Assembly (NCBI GenBank): GCA_026008535.1
Contig: BRKX01000003.1
Span: 62,831,001-62,895,000, forward strand
Source: Perilla frutescens
Lineage: Eukaryota > Streptophyta > Magnoliopsida > Lamiales > Lamiaceae
Length of the DNA stretch: 64,000 bases
Direction: 5' to 3'
Both the position numbers and the translations under genes were made by a program. Numbering within the stretch: position 1 is the stretch's first letter; each line of letters begins with the position of its first letter. The notes beneath the pieces are model-generated. The model did not search any database. It saw nothing but the letters and a program-made list of their open reading frames with translations, and had not been told where the DNA came from. Below, one piece after another: positions 62,546 to 64,000 of this stretch.

Positions 62546-63415
62546 CCTCCGTTGTTTTGGTCATAACTTTTTCTAGAAAAACCCAATTCACGAACAGTCG
62601 AAGACGTTGGAAAGCTAACTCAATTGTCTTTCCATCCATATATTATACATTTACATATTCCAAGTATTCTAAGAGTTATGAATTTTTAATGTTACAACTA
62701 TAATAATGAATATCACTCAATGATGCAATTTTTCATTAAATGTTATATTTTCATTTATGACATACATCATTGCATTTATCAATGTTATAAAAACTATAAG
62801 TGATTAGTATGATGTATAAAATATTTTAGAATATTTGGTAATTTGTTATTAGAGTTTGAGGATACATATTGTTTATTCGTTTGTTGCTTCTCGAATGTTG
62901 AGACATTTCACTTTAATTTATTTTATTATTTTATTTTATTTTTGTTGAGAAAATTTTCTTTCACTCGTTATCCATCTTTTATTATATAATTGAAGTTTTA
63001 AAGTATTAAAATTATATTATTTATCATGTTATCAATAATTTAATTGTATAAACATTCTAATGTTATCATTTGTTTAATATATGAGAAAGAATACAAAAAT
63101 ATACGTAATTTGAAGTATCTAATGTCTTTACAGTAGAAAAATAATGTAATTCTAATATGTAGCATGTCAGTAATAGTAAAAAAAAAGTTACTTATCATCT
63201 TCTAGCAGAATTTCCATCAACTTTGTTTCCTTATTGTTAATAATTTTCAATTACGGTTTGCATTGACTGACTAGCATACCAATCACATCTGTATCATTGA
63301 TTTATAAATCATGGTTAATAATACATCATATATTATAATTATCAATTGTAATTAAATACTGAACTTCATATGATATCTTACCAAACAAAGGTTCGTCTTG
63401 GATGTTTTCCATGGA
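62546..63415. other. AT-rich intergenic sequence
   Basis: Nothing recognised. Confidence 0.5.
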
Positions 63416-63616
63416 TCAAATATCATCAAAGTTTTTGAATTGGAACATTTGCATTGGGAAATTCCGATCAAACAATTCGTTCATGCGTGTTTCTTTGAAT
63501 ATAAGCAGTTTGTACTTGCATGATGTTGTCTTGATTTTCATTATGTTTAAACCAACAATGAAATTCATGACAGCATAAACTTTTCCCACTTCAAGGATTG
63601 ATGTGAAATCGGACAT
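63416..63616 (-). pseudogene. RPA70-like OB-fold fragment (DUF223 type)
   Basis: A 66-aa frame from the ATG at 63616 reads SDFTSILEVGKVYAVMNFIV, then KIKTTSCKYKLLIFKETRMN, then FPMQMFQFKNFDDI and stops. The pattern (L-x-x-G-x-VY-x-x-NF-V, K-TT-x-x-KYKL, FP-x-x-MF-F-x-F-x-DI) is the first OB fold of plant RPA70-like/DUF223 proteins. These bind single-stranded DNA; many genomic copies derive from Helitrons. Only one exon-sized piece is present, with an AT-rich intron-like flank on the 5' side, so it may be one exon of a gene leaving the window or a remnant. Confidence 0.55.
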
Positions 63617-63780
63617 AGCATTTGATTTAATGGTGGTATGTATACGATTTCCCTAGAATAAAACAAATTAAAATTGCATTAGATATTGAAGTTTAGTTTT
63701 AAAAATATAGATATAAATAAAAGTTAAATAATGACATACCGTACTGTCTTGAAATATGCATTCATGACTTTGAACTTTGT

Positions 63781-64000
63781 CCAATACAAGAAAATGTCAA
63801 ACTAGCGACGGAAAATTCCGTCGCTTGAAACCCGATTTCCATCGCCAACTTAACGGGTGACGGAATGGCGATGAAAAATGTCCGTCTCCACATTCTTGTC
63901 GCTAAAAAAGAAGGCAACAAAATTTTTCCATCACCACATATAGCGACGGAAAATTTCATCGTCATAATTTGTCATGTGAAATGGTCACCAATTTCAGGCG
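63781..64000. mobile_element. Probable left end of a CACTA (En/Spm) transposon
   Basis: CCAATACAAGAAAATGTCAA is close to the CACTACAAGAAAA terminus of plant CACTA elements. It is followed by repeated AGCGACGGAAAATT-C/T-C units (63804, 63941) and inverted GGAATTTTCC-type palindromes, the usual subterminal repeats of this superfamily. The element continues past the window edge, so the other end and the 3-bp duplication cannot be checked. Confidence 0.6.

Noticed and set aside
1..64000. tRNA, rRNA or snoRNA genes
   Set aside because: tRNA-like box A/B motifs occur only within SINEs with target duplications and A tails. No complete cloverleaf or rRNA segment was recognised by eye.

Overview
The window is nuclear DNA of a flowering plant, almost certainly a eudicot. 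It is AT-rich. Its genes have short introns with GT-AG borders. It carries plant gene families (GDSL esterase/lipase, poly(A)-binding protein, CHUP1-like protein, CC-NBS-LRR protein) among plant-type transposons: Ty3 LTR elements, hAT, MULE, Stowaway, Emigrant-like and CACTA elements, Helitron remnants and tRNA-derived SINEs. The species cannot be read from the sequence.

Layout. 1-5 kb: the broken 3' end of a cellulose synthase-like gene, microsatellites and a 2-kb non-autonomous hAT element. 5.2-13.4 kb: one nearly complete Ty3 retrotransposon with two 1,224-bp LTRs, about 1% apart, and the target duplication CAGTA. 13.4-19.2 kb: small DNA transposons, a foldback element and a SINE. 19.2-23 kb: a decayed Helitron replicase on the minus strand, split in frame by a 1,963-bp insertion that has one LTR and ends in a 230-bp-arm palindrome. 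23-29 kb: AT-rich repeats and nested MITEs.

29.4-38.1 kb is the gene island. It holds a five-exon GDSL esterase/lipase (plus), a seven-exon divergent poly(A)-binding protein (minus) and a four-exon CHUP1-like coiled-coil protein (minus). All three join into uninterrupted frames.

39-46 kb holds tandem repeats, a TIR element, and a candidate small gene (141 aa, five exons, all introns phase 1, minus strand). Most of that gene's introns are a degenerate TTGCTA-motif array, and a solo LTR with a perfect target duplication (ACGAT) sits just upstream in the same orientation. 46-51 kb is MITEs, a long SINE and a TIR element with a 48-bp repeat. 51.0-52.8 kb is a truncated CC-NBS-LRR gene with an internal deletion. 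53.7-58.9 kb is probably an old hAT element filled with other elements. 58.9-62.4 kb is a heavily mutated second Ty3 element. 62.4-64 kb has an RPA-like OB-fold remnant and what looks like one end of a CACTA transposon running out of the window.

The genes in the island have unrelated roles (secreted lipase, RNA binding, organelle/cytoskeleton) and nothing suggests a cluster. The best candidates for something new are the small gene with TTGCTA-array introns and the palindromic one-LTR insertion. All identifications come from reading motifs by eye; no searches were run.
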